Shown: one piece after another, positions 16,079 to 24,631 of the stretch | How positions within the stretch are numbered: position 1 is the stretch's first letter | How the letters are laid out: the number at the start of each line of letters is the position of its first letter | Assembly (NCBI GenBank): GCA_023138875.1 | Contig: JAGLOO010000030.1 | Location: forward strand, 152,686 to 216,685 | Length of the DNA stretch: 64,000 nucleotides | DNA from: Bacteroidales bacterium | Lineage (GTDB): Bacteria; Bacteroidota; Bacteroidia; Bacteroidales; GCA-2748055 | Reading direction: 5' to 3' | Made by a program: the position numbers and the translations under genes | Notes under the pieces: model-generated | Database searches by the model: none | What the model was told of the DNA's origin: nothing | What the model saw: the letters and a program-made list of their open reading frames with translations, nothing else

Positions 16079-19000
16079 CTATTCGGATGCGCCGTTATTA
16101 GATGTGCAGGCGTGCTTTAAGATAATTGAAATTCTTTTCTTTCCGTCCATCAAAATGCAAACAGGCTCCCTGAAACGGATATGTTTCACAAATTCGGTCT
16201 CCTCGATCAGCTTCTGCCGGTTCAAAGTATCCCACTGGACAAAAGAGGTTGATGAGTCATGCTGAATGCTGAAGTAACCCACATTCATGGAGGTCACATT
16301 ATGGAAAAAATGTGATCCCAGCGATGCATCCAGGGGGAATTCCTCCAGGCTGGTTTCCACGATCACCTTTGCATAGGAAATCTGTGACCAGTTCACCGGG
16401 ATCCCGATAAGCGGATCGCGGGTTCCCCACCTGCCCGGACCGATCAGAATATACTTCCTGTCTTCCCCAGCCAACTTACGGTTGAGTTGGTCGATCTGAG
16501 CTGCTATTTCCCTGGTCTTCAGCTTGTCAAATGTGTCTGGATTTACAAACACCAGGTCGGTAATATCATCGACCTTCCCATTGCCCATGCTCTTTTCAGC
16601 AAAAATAATCATCTCCTCACGATCGATCTGGTCCGTGTTAAAAGTGTACTCGACACCGGTTCCATGCATGGGTTTGATCTGGAGGATAAAGAACGAGGAT
16701 TTCCCATTGCCGGACTTATCAAGATCCACGGCATACTCCAGCTCCACGGGAGAACCCAGCGCCTCCTTACATACATCCAGGATCAGGTTGAGCGCTTTGG
16801 CCATTGGCACATGCTCATACTTCAGGATGTTGGCAAAGTTGAGGATCCTGGGACCTGGTGTGGAGAGTCCGGCCTCGATCCTTTCGTTATTCACATCGTA
16901 GACCGAAGCCAGGTGCTTGAGCACATCGTGGGCCTCAGCTTCAGAAATGGGTAGCCGGTGCAGGTTGGCTTCAGAACCATCCTTACAGAAATCCACTTCT
17001 GAATTGATCATGTCCAGCGCAATGAACTCCACCTGCGAGTCGCGCAACTGGTTCTGGAGGGAACTGATCTCCAGGGTGGGATATTTGGGCGAGAACCGGT
17101 GAGCCCTCTCCCCGTTCATCACGTAGTGCCCGAGACCCAGCCCGGCTATGGCAAATCCGTCCTCCGGTTCCATATGGGCCACAGGGTAATAGTTATGTGA
17201 CTGGCCTGTGCCGCTGATGTGCGGGTAGTAATAGTCCTTGTGATAGGTACCCACCACATCCTGGACCACCACCCCCATCTTTTCGTCCTCCAGCTTGAAA
17301 TTGATGGCTTCGAAATAGTGCCTTGCCTTGGGAGAATAGATGGAGGAAAAGACCAGCTTGACAGCATCCTTCAGCTGTTCGAACCGCACATTGAAATCGG
17401 GATTATTGTTGGGGATCAGATACGTTTCAAAAATACCGGAGAAGGGTTGCATGGTGGAGTCTTCCAGCAGGCTGGAGGAACGTATCGCCAGGGGTGTGTT
17501 CAACAGCTTCAACAACTCTTTCAACCGCTTCTCCAGGTTGTATGAAAGATCCGCTTCCAGGAACAACTTGCGGATCTTTTCATAATCGGTTTCCACATGG
17601 ATCACATCCATCAGGTTGTTCCGCTGCATGAAAATATCAAATTCATCGGTCCCGATAATGGCCGTACGGGGTGTACGGATGTTTATATCGGGAATGATCT
17701 CCGAGAAATTAAGGTTGTAGATGAGCGTGTTGATAAAGGCACAGCCCCTTCCCTTTCCCCCAAGGGCCCCACTCCCCATACTCACGATATTGGATTCATC
17801 CAGCAGGGCCGTCTCTTCGAAATGGACGATCTTCCCCGTATTGGATTCATTCCGGTAGTTCTTGATCATATACTGCAGGTAGTTCCTGAACTCATCCGGT
17901 GTTTTAAAGTCCTTGACCTTGATCGGATGGATCATCTTGGCAATCTTGATCTCCCCCCTGGCCATAAGCCACAGTGAAAAATGATTGCGTTTCCCATGGT
18001 ATACCAGAGATTCGATGGGTATGGTGGTGATGTGTTTTTCAAACTCCTTCAGCGACTTGGCCTCAACAATTTTCCTGCCTCCCGAGTCCCGGTACACAAA
18101 ACTCCCGAATCCCAGGTGGTGCATAATGAAGTTGCGGATATCCTGCAACAGGGTTTCGCTGTTCTTATTGATGAAGGTGGATTTCAGCTCAAAGGCACGC
18201 TTGGAGTTTTTAATATCGAACGACTGGATCACCGTCGGAAGTCCTTTGATCAGCTCCCTGGCATGGACCACCAGGCTGAAACCGGCGTTTTCATCCATCA
18301 CTTCGTTCCTTGTGAATTCTACATCGGAGATCAGGCAGAGGAGCGACTCCTTGTACTTTTTCACAATGTCGATGGCCTCCTCATAAGTGGTGGCCAGCAG
18401 GATCTTTGGCCTGGCCATGAGCCGCAGTACCTTGAACAACTCGTCGGTACTCACATCATCGATGATCCGCTTGGTCTGCTCCAGCACATTGCTATAAAGC
18501 AGTGGCAGGTACCGGGAATAATAGATCTCCGAATCCTCCACCAGCAAGATCACCTTCACCAGTCCCAGCTGCGTATCATTCTCTACATTCACCTTATCCT
18601 CCAGGTGTTTCACCATGGCAAAAAAGATGTTCGAATCGCCGTTCCACACAAAGAGCCGGTCAATGTTGCTCAACGTGGGATTATTCTGTTTGAAGGATGA
18701 CACCTCACGGTTGTTGTTCAGCAGTACATAGATGGGGATGTATGGAAAATCGCGCTTCACCCGGGCCGAAACCTGCATGGGGGTCACCTTATCGGCTCCT
18801 ATCATAAGGATCACTATGTCGAAATGCCTGGAGTTGAGCTGTTCGATGGCTTCATCATAATTGGATACCCCGGTCACCCTCGGCATGGAGATAAGGTTGA
18901 GCTGGGAATATTCACCCAGGATATGGTCGGAAAATCGCCCCTCCTTTTCAATGCTAAACGCATCATAAAGGGCCGCCACCAGCAGGATCTCCTTCACCTT

Positions 19001-19573
19001 GTAGCGCATCAGGTCGTGGAAGATATCCCGGTTGGCATTTTGCTTGTTCAGGAATTTCTGAAGCAGCATCCTGGAGTTTACTTCCCTGGGGGGCTGAAAC
19101 CGGCTCAGCTCCCCGGGGATCGTATCCTCCCCTTTGGATTTGTGAAGGGTCTCCCTGGCCTCCCGGCTGTTCAGGTAGTTGGATATGATGCTGGCAAGGT
19201 TCTCGATCAACTGTCGCTCCTCCTTGAGAAACGGCCCCTCATCCTTCGCCGGGAACTCCTGCAGGTAGAAGATCTCGATCTCACCCTTCCTGTTATCAAT
19301 GGTTTCAAACTTCTGAGATTGTTTCCAGTCACCCTCCCGAAATCCGGGACTTACATATTCCTGACCTTCAAACCAGATCCTGGCCACGGTCATCTCCGGG
19401 TACTGCCATGCTTTTGGAAGGATCAGGGAAATCTGGGTTAATAATTCACCAATGGAGCGGCTCTCCTTGATGATCTGGGTGGTTTCGTTGATGCAAGAAA
19501 GTTCCTTTAACCGTTCTTTTCGTTCGGCGATCAGCCTCTGAATATCTTCTTCTGAACGGGGGATCTGGCTCAT
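16079..19573 (-). CDS. GAF plus receiver-like plus PEP-synthase-type ATP-binding protein, longer paralogue
   Basis: 1164 residues, with the same plan as the next gene plus an extra N-terminal GAF-like domain (about 1-150, ending in KEERQLIENLASIISNYL). Receiver-like segments follow; the second starts VILLVEDSEIYYSRYLPLLY and has LCLISDVEFTRN. The ATP-grasp part shows GALGGKGRGCAFINTLIY, LAIRSSSLLEDSTMQPFSG and MGVVVQDVVGTYHKDYYYP, and the C-terminal block has YILIGPGRWGTRDPLIGIPV. As in its paralogue, there is no swivelling His domain or PEP barrel, so it cannot be a normal PEP synthase. Its ATG follows the korB TAG directly, with no bases between. I infer a sensor that binds ATP and pyruvate or a related ligand, or phosphorylates a separate partner. 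Confidence 0.78.
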   Translation of the reverse strand: MSQIPRSEEDIQRLIAERKERLKELSCINETTQIIKESRSIGELLTQISLILPKAWQYPEMTVARIWFEGQEYVSPGFREGDWKQSQKFETIDNRKGEIEIFYLQEFPAKDEGPFLKEERQLIENLASIISNYLNSREARETLHKSKGEDTIPGELSRFQPPREVNSRMLLQKFLNKQNANRDIFHDLMRYKVKEILLVAALYDAFSIEKEGRFSDHILGEYSQLNLISMPRVTGVSNYDEAIEQLNSRHFDIVILMIGADKVTPMQVSARVKRDFPYIPIYVLLNNNREVSSFKQNNPTLSNIDRLFVWNGDSNIFFAMVKHLEDKVNVENDTQLGLVKVILLVEDSEIYYSRYLPLLYSNVLEQTKRIIDDVSTDELFKVLRLMARPKILLATTYEEAIDIVKKYKESLLCLISDVEFTRNEVMDENAGFSLVVHARELIKGLPTVIQSFDIKNSKRAFELKSTFINKNSETLLQDIRNFIMHHLGFGSFVYRDSGGRKIVEAKSLKEFEKHITTIPIESLVYHGKRNHFSLWLMARGEIKIAKMIHPIKVKDFKTPDEFRNYLQYMIKNYRNESNTGKIVHFEETALLDESNIVSMGSGALGGKGRGCAFINTLIYNLNFSEIIPDINIRTPRTAIIGTDEFDIFMQRNNLMDVIHVETDYEKIRKLFLEADLSYNLEKRLKELLKLLNTPLAIRSSSLLEDSTMQPFSGIFETYLIPNNNPDFNVRFEQLKDAVKLVFSSIYSPKARHYFEAINFKLEDEKMGVVVQDVVGTYHKDYYYPHISGTGQSHNYYPVAHMEPEDGFAIAGLGLGHYVMNGERAHRFSPKYPTLEISSLQNQLRDSQVEFIALDMINSEVDFCKDGSEANLHRLPISEAEAHDVLKHLASVYDVNNERIEAGLSTPGPRILNFANILKYEHVPMAKALNLILDVCKEALGSPVELEYAVDLDKSGNGKSSFFILQIKPMHGTGVEYTFNTDQIDREEMIIFAEKSMGNGKVDDITDLVFVNPDTFDKLKTREIAAQIDQLNRKLAGEDRKYILIGPGRWGTRDPLIGIPVNWSQISYAKVIVETSLEEFPLDASLGSHFFHNVTSMNVGYFSIQHDSSTSFVQWDTLNRQKLIEETEFVKHIRFREPVCILMDGKKRISIILKHACTSNNGASE

Positions 19574-20605
19574 CTATCCTTTGGACTCAAACACATTTCC
19601 ACTGTGCATCAGATCATCCATGTTTTTGATCTTCGACTCCTTTTTTGCTTTCTGAACCTGATTGTATAACTCCGATTCAAAGACCGTGGAGTCTACGGCC
19701 CGGATCACCCCCATGGCAACAGGGAACTCGGGTAGCTCCATCCGAACCAGCCGGTAGTGGTTTGTATCGTCAACGTCATAGGCATTATGGACGATCAGAT
19801 CGTCCTCGGTAATACCATTCTCTCCGATGGTGACCGCCTCCATCTTGGAGCATTTCATCATCAGCCCCCTGTTGCGTTCTTTACCGAAGATCATTGGTTC
19901 TCCGTGCTTCAGGTAGATCTGGTTGTCTTTCCGCACATCTTTCCCGGTAATCTCCTTATGAACCTGGTTGGCAAAGATCACGCAGTTTTGCAGGATCTCC
20001 ACCACGCTGGTCCCTTTGTGGGCAGCAGCAGCAGCAAATACCTCACGCATCATTTTGGGATCGCTGTCCACCGTCCTTGCATAAAAGGTTCCCTGTGCCC
20101 CCATGGTCAGTTCCCCCGGCTTGAACGCATTTTCAATGGTCCCTTCGGGTGAGGTCTTGGTGATACTCCCCTTGGGCGTGGTAGGAGAATACTGTCCTTT
20201 GGTCAGGCCATAGATCTTATTGTTAAACAGAAGGATATTTACATTGATGTTGCGCCTGATGATATGGATAAAATGGTTCCCCCCGATGGCCATGGAATCT
20301 CCATCACCGGTCACAATCCACACACTCAGGCTGGGATTTGCCGCCTTGATCCCGGAGGCAATGGCCATGGCCCTTCCATGCATGCTGTGGAACCCATAAG
20401 TATTGATGTAATATGGGAACCGGGATGAACAGCCGATGCCCGATACGAAAACTATGTTCTCTTTCGGCGCACCCGTTTCAGGCAAAACGTTTATAACGGA
20501 GGAAAGCACCGAGTGCCCTCCGCATCCGGCACACCATTTTACAGGAGCCCCCAGTTTAAAATCCTCTTTTGTCGCTATACTCAGTGGTTCAAATTTAGTT
20601 GCCAT
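19574..20605 (-). CDS. korB: 2-oxoacid:ferredoxin oxidoreductase, beta (TPP) subunit
   Basis: Carries thiamine diphosphate and does the decarboxylation in oxidation of 2-oxoglutarate (or another 2-oxoacid) to acyl-CoA, passing electrons to ferredoxin. It has 343 residues. Conserved signs are VKWCAGCGGHSVL at the N-terminus, GIGCSSRFPYYINTYGFHSMHGR, and the TPP motif VTGDGDSMAIGGNH with LLFNNKIYGLTKGQYSPTT. The size matches KorB rather than pyruvate PorB. It follows korA with eight bases between and precedes the longer PEP-synthase-like gene with none. Substrate choice between 2-oxoglutarate and other 2-oxoacids is by family resemblance only. Confidence 0.92.
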   Translation of the reverse strand: MATKFEPLSIATKEDFKLGAPVKWCAGCGGHSVLSSVINVLPETGAPKENIVFVSGIGCSSRFPYYINTYGFHSMHGRAMAIASGIKAANPSLSVWIVTGDGDSMAIGGNHFIHIIRRNINVNILLFNNKIYGLTKGQYSPTTPKGSITKTSPEGTIENAFKPGELTMGAQGTFYARTVDSDPKMMREVFAAAAAHKGTSVVEILQNCVIFANQVHKEITGKDVRKDNQIYLKHGEPMIFGKERNRGLMMKCSKMEAVTIGENGITEDDLIVHNAYDVDDTNHYRLVRMELPEFPVAMGVIRAVDSTVFESELYNQVQKAKKESKIKNMDDLMHSGNVFESKG

Positions 20606-20613
20606 GGCTTCTT

Positions 20614-22461
20614 CTATATTGATTCCAACACTTCGTTAAACTTGATCTTCAATTCGGAGATAAAGAGTGGTAATCCCTGTATCTTGTTGTATTGCAGGTA
20701 CTCAAAACGGGGATGCTTTGATCGCAGATAACTGGCAAATTGCCCCATGTTCAGTTCACACACCAGTATCTTTTTAAACCTTGAAAACACCTCTTCTGTA
20801 TTGCCCGGTAAAGGATTGATATAGTTAAACTGGGTCAGTGAAATGCTCTTTCCTTCATCCCGCAAGTCGGTCACAGCGCTAATCAGGGCGCCATATGATC
20901 CACCCCAGCCCACCACAAGCAGATCACCGCTCTCCGGACCGGTTACCTCCTGTTCAGGGATAAATTCAGCTACCTTCTGCACTTTGCATTCACGATGCTC
21001 AACCATGATCTGGTGGTTCATGGGATCGTGTGAAACTTCACCGGTCACATCCCCCTTCTCAAGCCCGCCAATCCTGTGCCGGAGCCCGGGCTGACCGGGG
21101 ACTGCCCAGTAGCGGTTCAAACGTTTGGGATCCCGGTGGTATGGATAGAAATCTTTCGCATTGTCCTCCACCCTTGGCGGAACGATGGCCGGCATCTCTT
21201 TCATTTTCGGGATCTTCCACAGCTCCGATCCGTTGGCCAGAAAAGAATCGGTGAGCAGGATCACCGGGGTCATGTGTTCAAGGGAGAGCTTTGCTGCTTC
21301 GAAGGCATAATTGAAACAGTTGGCAGGAGTGCTTGCTGCTATCACAATGCAGGGCGATTCGCCATTTCTGCCATACAGGGCCTGGAGCAGGTCGGCTTGT
21401 TCTGTTTTTGTAGGAAGACCGGTGGAGGGTCCGCCCCGCTGCACATTTACAATCACCAGGGGCAACTCGGTCATCACCGCAAGCCCAATGGCCTCCCCCT
21501 TAAGGGCAAGTCCCGGACCTGAAGTACTTGTTGCGGCAAGCTTTCCGGCAAAGGAAGCCCCGATGGCCGAACTGATCCCTGCAATTTCATCTTCCGCCTG
21601 GAAGGCCACTGCACCCAGGTGCTTATGCTTTACAATCTCCTGCAGGATCTCGGTTGCAGGAGTGATGGGGTATGAGCCAAGATACAACTCCAGACCAGCT
21701 TTCTCAGCTGCAGCCAGCAATCCCCAGGCCGTTGCCTGGTTGCCGGTAATAGTCCTGAACAGCCCTTTCTTCCCTTTAACAGGATCCACATGAAAAGTTG
21801 TCGAAAGCGCTTCAATGGTCTCTGCATAATTGTAGCCCTCGTGCAACACTGCAATGTTGGCCTTTACCAGCGCAGGTTTTGACATGAACTTCTGTTTCAG
21901 GAAATCCTCCCCGATCTTAATATCCCGGTTGAACAGCCAGTAGAGCAATCCGGCTACAAACTGGTTCTTGGTCTTGTCGGCTGTTTTGTTATCCAGGCCC
22001 GCGCTCGTGGCCACATTCCTCGAAAGCATGGTAATGGGTGCTTTGACCACATTGTACCCTTCCAGAGAATTATCATGGAGCGGATCCTCCACATAGCCTG
22101 CCTTCTTGTAATGCTTGTTATCGAAATTGTCAATGTCGATGATAATGGTAGCGCCGTCCTTCACCCATTTCATATTGGCCTTGAGTGCGGCCGGATTCAT
22201 GGCCACCAGCACATCGGCCTGGTCGCCCGGAGTGGATACTTCCTTGTGCCCGATATGAACCTGGAATCCCGAAACACCGGCCACGGTACCCTGCGGAGCC
22301 CTGATCTCTGAGGGATAATCAGGGAAGGTGGAAAGGTCATTCCCGATAAAGGCTGAAGTATCGGAGAACTGGTCGCCTGTGAGCTGCATTCCGTCGCCCG
22401 AGTCACCAGCAAACTTAACCACCACCTCATCCAGTTCGATTACGCTGTTCTTCTTTGCCAT
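20614..22461 (-). CDS. korA: 2-oxoacid:ferredoxin oxidoreductase, fused gamma-alpha subunit
   Basis: About 615 residues from ATG at 22461. A TTG 24 bases upstream is in frame but less likely, as MAKKNSVIELDEVVVKFAG is a natural start. The N-terminal gamma domain is marked by FAGDSGDGMQLTGDQF and the alpha domain by NQATAWGLLAAAEKAGL, YPITPATEILQEI, FQAEDEIAGISSAIGASFAG and TSGPGLALKGEAIGLAV. The gamma-alpha order is usual for Bacteroidota KorA. With korB it makes the complete catalytic unit; no separate ferredoxin gene is adjacent. A TAACTTTG box lies 39 bases upstream of the ATG. Confidence 0.93.
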   Translation of the reverse strand: MAKKNSVIELDEVVVKFAGDSGDGMQLTGDQFSDTSAFIGNDLSTFPDYPSEIRAPQGTVAGVSGFQVHIGHKEVSTPGDQADVLVAMNPAALKANMKWVKDGATIIIDIDNFDNKHYKKAGYVEDPLHDNSLEGYNVVKAPITMLSRNVATSAGLDNKTADKTKNQFVAGLLYWLFNRDIKIGEDFLKQKFMSKPALVKANIAVLHEGYNYAETIEALSTTFHVDPVKGKKGLFRTITGNQATAWGLLAAAEKAGLELYLGSYPITPATEILQEIVKHKHLGAVAFQAEDEIAGISSAIGASFAGKLAATSTSGPGLALKGEAIGLAVMTELPLVIVNVQRGGPSTGLPTKTEQADLLQALYGRNGESPCIVIAASTPANCFNYAFEAAKLSLEHMTPVILLTDSFLANGSELWKIPKMKEMPAIVPPRVEDNAKDFYPYHRDPKRLNRYWAVPGQPGLRHRIGGLEKGDVTGEVSHDPMNHQIMVEHRECKVQKVAEFIPEQEVTGPESGDLLVVGWGGSYGALISAVTDLRDEGKSISLTQFNYINPLPGNTEEVFSRFKKILVCELNMGQFASYLRSKHPRFEYLQYNKIQGLPLFISELKIKFNEVLESI

Positions 22462-22499
22462 CGATTTTAAGTTAAATAATTGCAAACATCCTCAACGTA

Positions 22500-22507
22500 C
22501 AAAGTTA
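22500..22507 (-). promoter_or_regulatory. Likely -7 box for korA
   Basis: On the minus strand TAACTTTG matches the Bacteroidota -7 consensus TAnnTTTG. A TTG lies 17 bases further upstream as a loose -33. Transcription would start near 22492 and give a leader of about 30 bases before ATG 22461. This placement also argues against the TTG start at 22485. Confidence 0.55.
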
Positions 22508-22589
22508 GGTATTTTAAGATCGGGCAATGAACCCCTAACACATTCTTTTTATTTTATTTAACATAAAAAATGCCTGAAAAAAGCATGGA

Positions 22590-23435
22590 TTACTTCCAGA
22601 TACTCTTCTTCTCCAGGTGGATCTTTTTGGTGAAGAACATGTTGGCGATGAACTCGAAGTAAGGAGTGGTGTCGGAAACGTAGAACAGATCGATGCCCGC
22701 GCGTTTACTACTCAACAGTCCCTGCTCAGTCAGGAACTTCTGCACGGCCAGAGCAATAATCTGGGATGTATCGTGTACGTTGACCTCAAAATTGAAGAAC
22801 CGGCTGATCTGGTTGCGGATGATGGGATAGTGCGTACAACCGAGGATAAGCGATTCGATCCCTTCCAGCTCCTTGCGCGAGAGGTAGGAACGGATGATGG
22901 CATTGGAAATATCATCAAAAACAAAACCCTCTTCAATCATGGGAACAAACAATGGAGTAGCCAGAGAACTCACCTGCAGCCGGGGAGAGAGACCGGTTGC
23001 TGATCCACCTGAGCAGTGAACCGATGCAGCCGCAATCTTCTTTTCGTAGGTGCCTGAATCGATGGTGGCCTTGGTGCCAATGATCCCCACAGAGCTGACC
23101 GAATCAGTCTCTGAACATACATACTTCACTACAGGATCGATCACATTCATAACCACTGCCCTGTCACCCACATGAGCCTTTACCTCATCAAATGCATTGG
23201 CTGAAGCACTGTTGCAGGCAATCAGGATCACCTTGCACTTCTGTTTCAACAGGAAGTCGGCAATCCCCAGTGAATACTGTACAATGGTATCTTTTGATTT
23301 GTCACCATACGGCAGGTGGGCTGTATCCCCGTAATAGATCATCCGTTCGGCAGGCAGCAGGGTATTCAGCGCATGGGCCACGGTCAAACCGCCAACTCCC
23401 GAATCAAATATTCCAATGGGGCTGTTCTTTCCCAT
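22590..23435 (-). CDS. murI: Glutamate racemase
   Basis: Makes D-glutamate for peptidoglycan. It has 281 residues. SPIGIFDSGVGGLTVAHAL is the N-terminal signature, ACNSASANAF carries the first catalytic Cys and LILGCTHYPIIRNQI the second; YYGDTAHLPYG binds substrate. It is the last gene of the ompH-bamA-uppS block on the minus strand. That order (racemase after the skp-like genes) is, as far as I recall, common in Bacteroidota. The C-terminus extends about 20 residues past the usual end (FIANMFFTKKIHLEKKSIWK), which is also seen in relatives. Confidence 0.95.
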   Translation of the reverse strand: MGKNSPIGIFDSGVGGLTVAHALNTLLPAERMIYYGDTAHLPYGDKSKDTIVQYSLGIADFLLKQKCKVILIACNSASANAFDEVKAHVGDRAVVMNVIDPVVKYVCSETDSVSSVGIIGTKATIDSGTYEKKIAAASVHCSGGSATGLSPRLQVSSLATPLFVPMIEEGFVFDDISNAIIRSYLSRKELEGIESLILGCTHYPIIRNQISRFFNFEVNVHDTSQIIALAVQKFLTEQGLLSSKRAGIDLFYVSDTTPYFEFIANMFFTKKIHLEKKSIWK

Positions 23436-23466
23436 CCTGTTTTAGGAAAAAATATGATTTTCTGAC

Positions 23467-23973
23467 TTAAAGGCCAATTTTGGCCTTGACCAGCGGGAGC
23501 ATATCAACGCTCTCTTCAGAAGTGTAGACAGGGTTGCCCTGACTCAGGTCGAACACATAGATGAGGCCCAGTTCTTTGGCTACCTCGTCGATGGCCTTTC
23601 TGGCCTTATCCATTACCGGCTGGATGAAAGCAGAACTCTGCTGCTGAAGATCCTGCTGGGCGGTTTGTGCAAAGTTCTGCAGGCGGACCTGCATCTCCTG
23701 GATCTCCGATGCTTTGGCTTCCCTGATCAGGTTGCTTAAAGTAGCTTCGGTCTGGTTGAACTCCTCGATCTTCTTATTGATCTCCACCTGGATCCGTTCG
23801 ATCTCCAGGTCATACTGTTGCCTCAGCTCCTGTACTTTTATCTGTGCGGAATCAAACTCGGGCATGCCCTGGAGCAACTCCTCTGAGGTAATATGACCAA
23901 ATTTCTGTGCGTTCACAGCAAAGGCGATACAGAGTATTCCCATTGCCAGGGTGATTCTTCTTAAAATTTTCAT
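23467..23973 (-). CDS. OmpH/Skp-family periplasmic chaperone, copy 2
   Basis: 168 residues with an N-terminal signal peptide (ITLAMGILCIAFAVNAQ) and the Skp core: a beta strand (KFGHITSEELLQGMPEF), a long coiled-coil arm (about residues 40-110, rich in Gln and Glu), and a closing strand GLIYVFDLSQGNPVYTSE. Skp-like proteins hold unfolded outer membrane proteins in the periplasm before BamA inserts them. It directly follows a second ompH gene and bamA, a clear functional group. It is shorter and less charged in the arm than its neighbour. Confidence 0.88.
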   Translation of the reverse strand: MKILRRITLAMGILCIAFAVNAQKFGHITSEELLQGMPEFDSAQIKVQELRQQYDLEIERIQVEINKKIEEFNQTEATLSNLIREAKASEIQEMQVRLQNFAQTAQQDLQQQSSAFIQPVMDKARKAIDEVAKELGLIYVFDLSQGNPVYTSEESVDMLPLVKAKIGL

Positions 23974-24033
23974 TATATGATGTTTGCGTATTTAACTGAT
24001 TACTTGTAAAAAAGCGCCTACAAATGTAAGATA

Positions 24034-24549
24034 TTAATTCTTATAACCTAACTTTTTCAGCACCTCATCGCTCAAATCATAACGTGGATTTGAATAGAGA
24101 ATAGAGGCGCCCGAAGCAGTGTCAAAGATCACTGCATAACTGCCTTCAGCTGAAAGCTCTTTCACCGCTTTGTAGATGGCATCCTGGATGGGTTTGACAA
24201 GTTCCTGACGCTTCTTGGAGAGGTCGCCGTCGGGTCCGAAATACTTGGACTGGAGCTCCTTCACCTGGCGCTCTCTGGTAATGATCTCCTCTTCTCTTTT
24301 TTTCTTCATTTCATCGGTGAGTAATACACGTTCTGACTGGTAGGTCTTGTACATATTCTGGACCTCCTCGTACTCAACTGATATCTCCTTCTCCCACTCT
24401 TCGGATATTTTGTTTAACTCTTCCTGGGCAGCATTGTAAGATGGAATGTTCTGCAGGACATAGTCTGTGTCCACAAATGCGAACTTCTGTGCCAGGGCCA
24501 CTCCCACAAAAAGGAAGAGGGCCATCGAGGTTGCTACTATTTTTTTCAT
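24034..24549 (-). CDS. OmpH/Skp-family periplasmic chaperone, copy 1
   Basis: 171 residues. The signal peptide is MALFLFVGVALAQ-like; the mature protein starts KFAFVDTDYVLQNIPSY, the family's opening strand, then a highly charged coiled coil (about 40-120) with QSERVLLTDEMKKKREEEI, and ends with YAVIFDTASGASILYSNPRYDLSDEVLKKLGYKN. It lies between bamA and the second copy on the same strand with 60-80 base gaps. The paired copies may form mixed trimers or serve different clients; the sequence does not decide. Confidence 0.9.
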   Translation of the reverse strand: MKKIVATSMALFLFVGVALAQKFAFVDTDYVLQNIPSYNAAQEELNKISEEWEKEISVEYEEVQNMYKTYQSERVLLTDEMKKKREEEIITRERQVKELQSKYFGPDGDLSKKRQELVKPIQDAIYKAVKELSAEGSYAVIFDTASGASILYSNPRYDLSDEVLKKLGYKN

Positions 24550-24631
24550 AACCGTATGAATTTATATTGATTTATGGTTTTCCTGGTAAATATGGTTCAA
24601 ACACCGTACCAAAATAGAAAATATTCAGGAA

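Noticed and set aside
17981..18700. Plus-strand frame of 239 codons inside the longer PEP-synthase-like gene
   Set aside because: Antisense to a conserved multi-domain protein, with no motif of its own; a shadow of the GC-rich coding strand.
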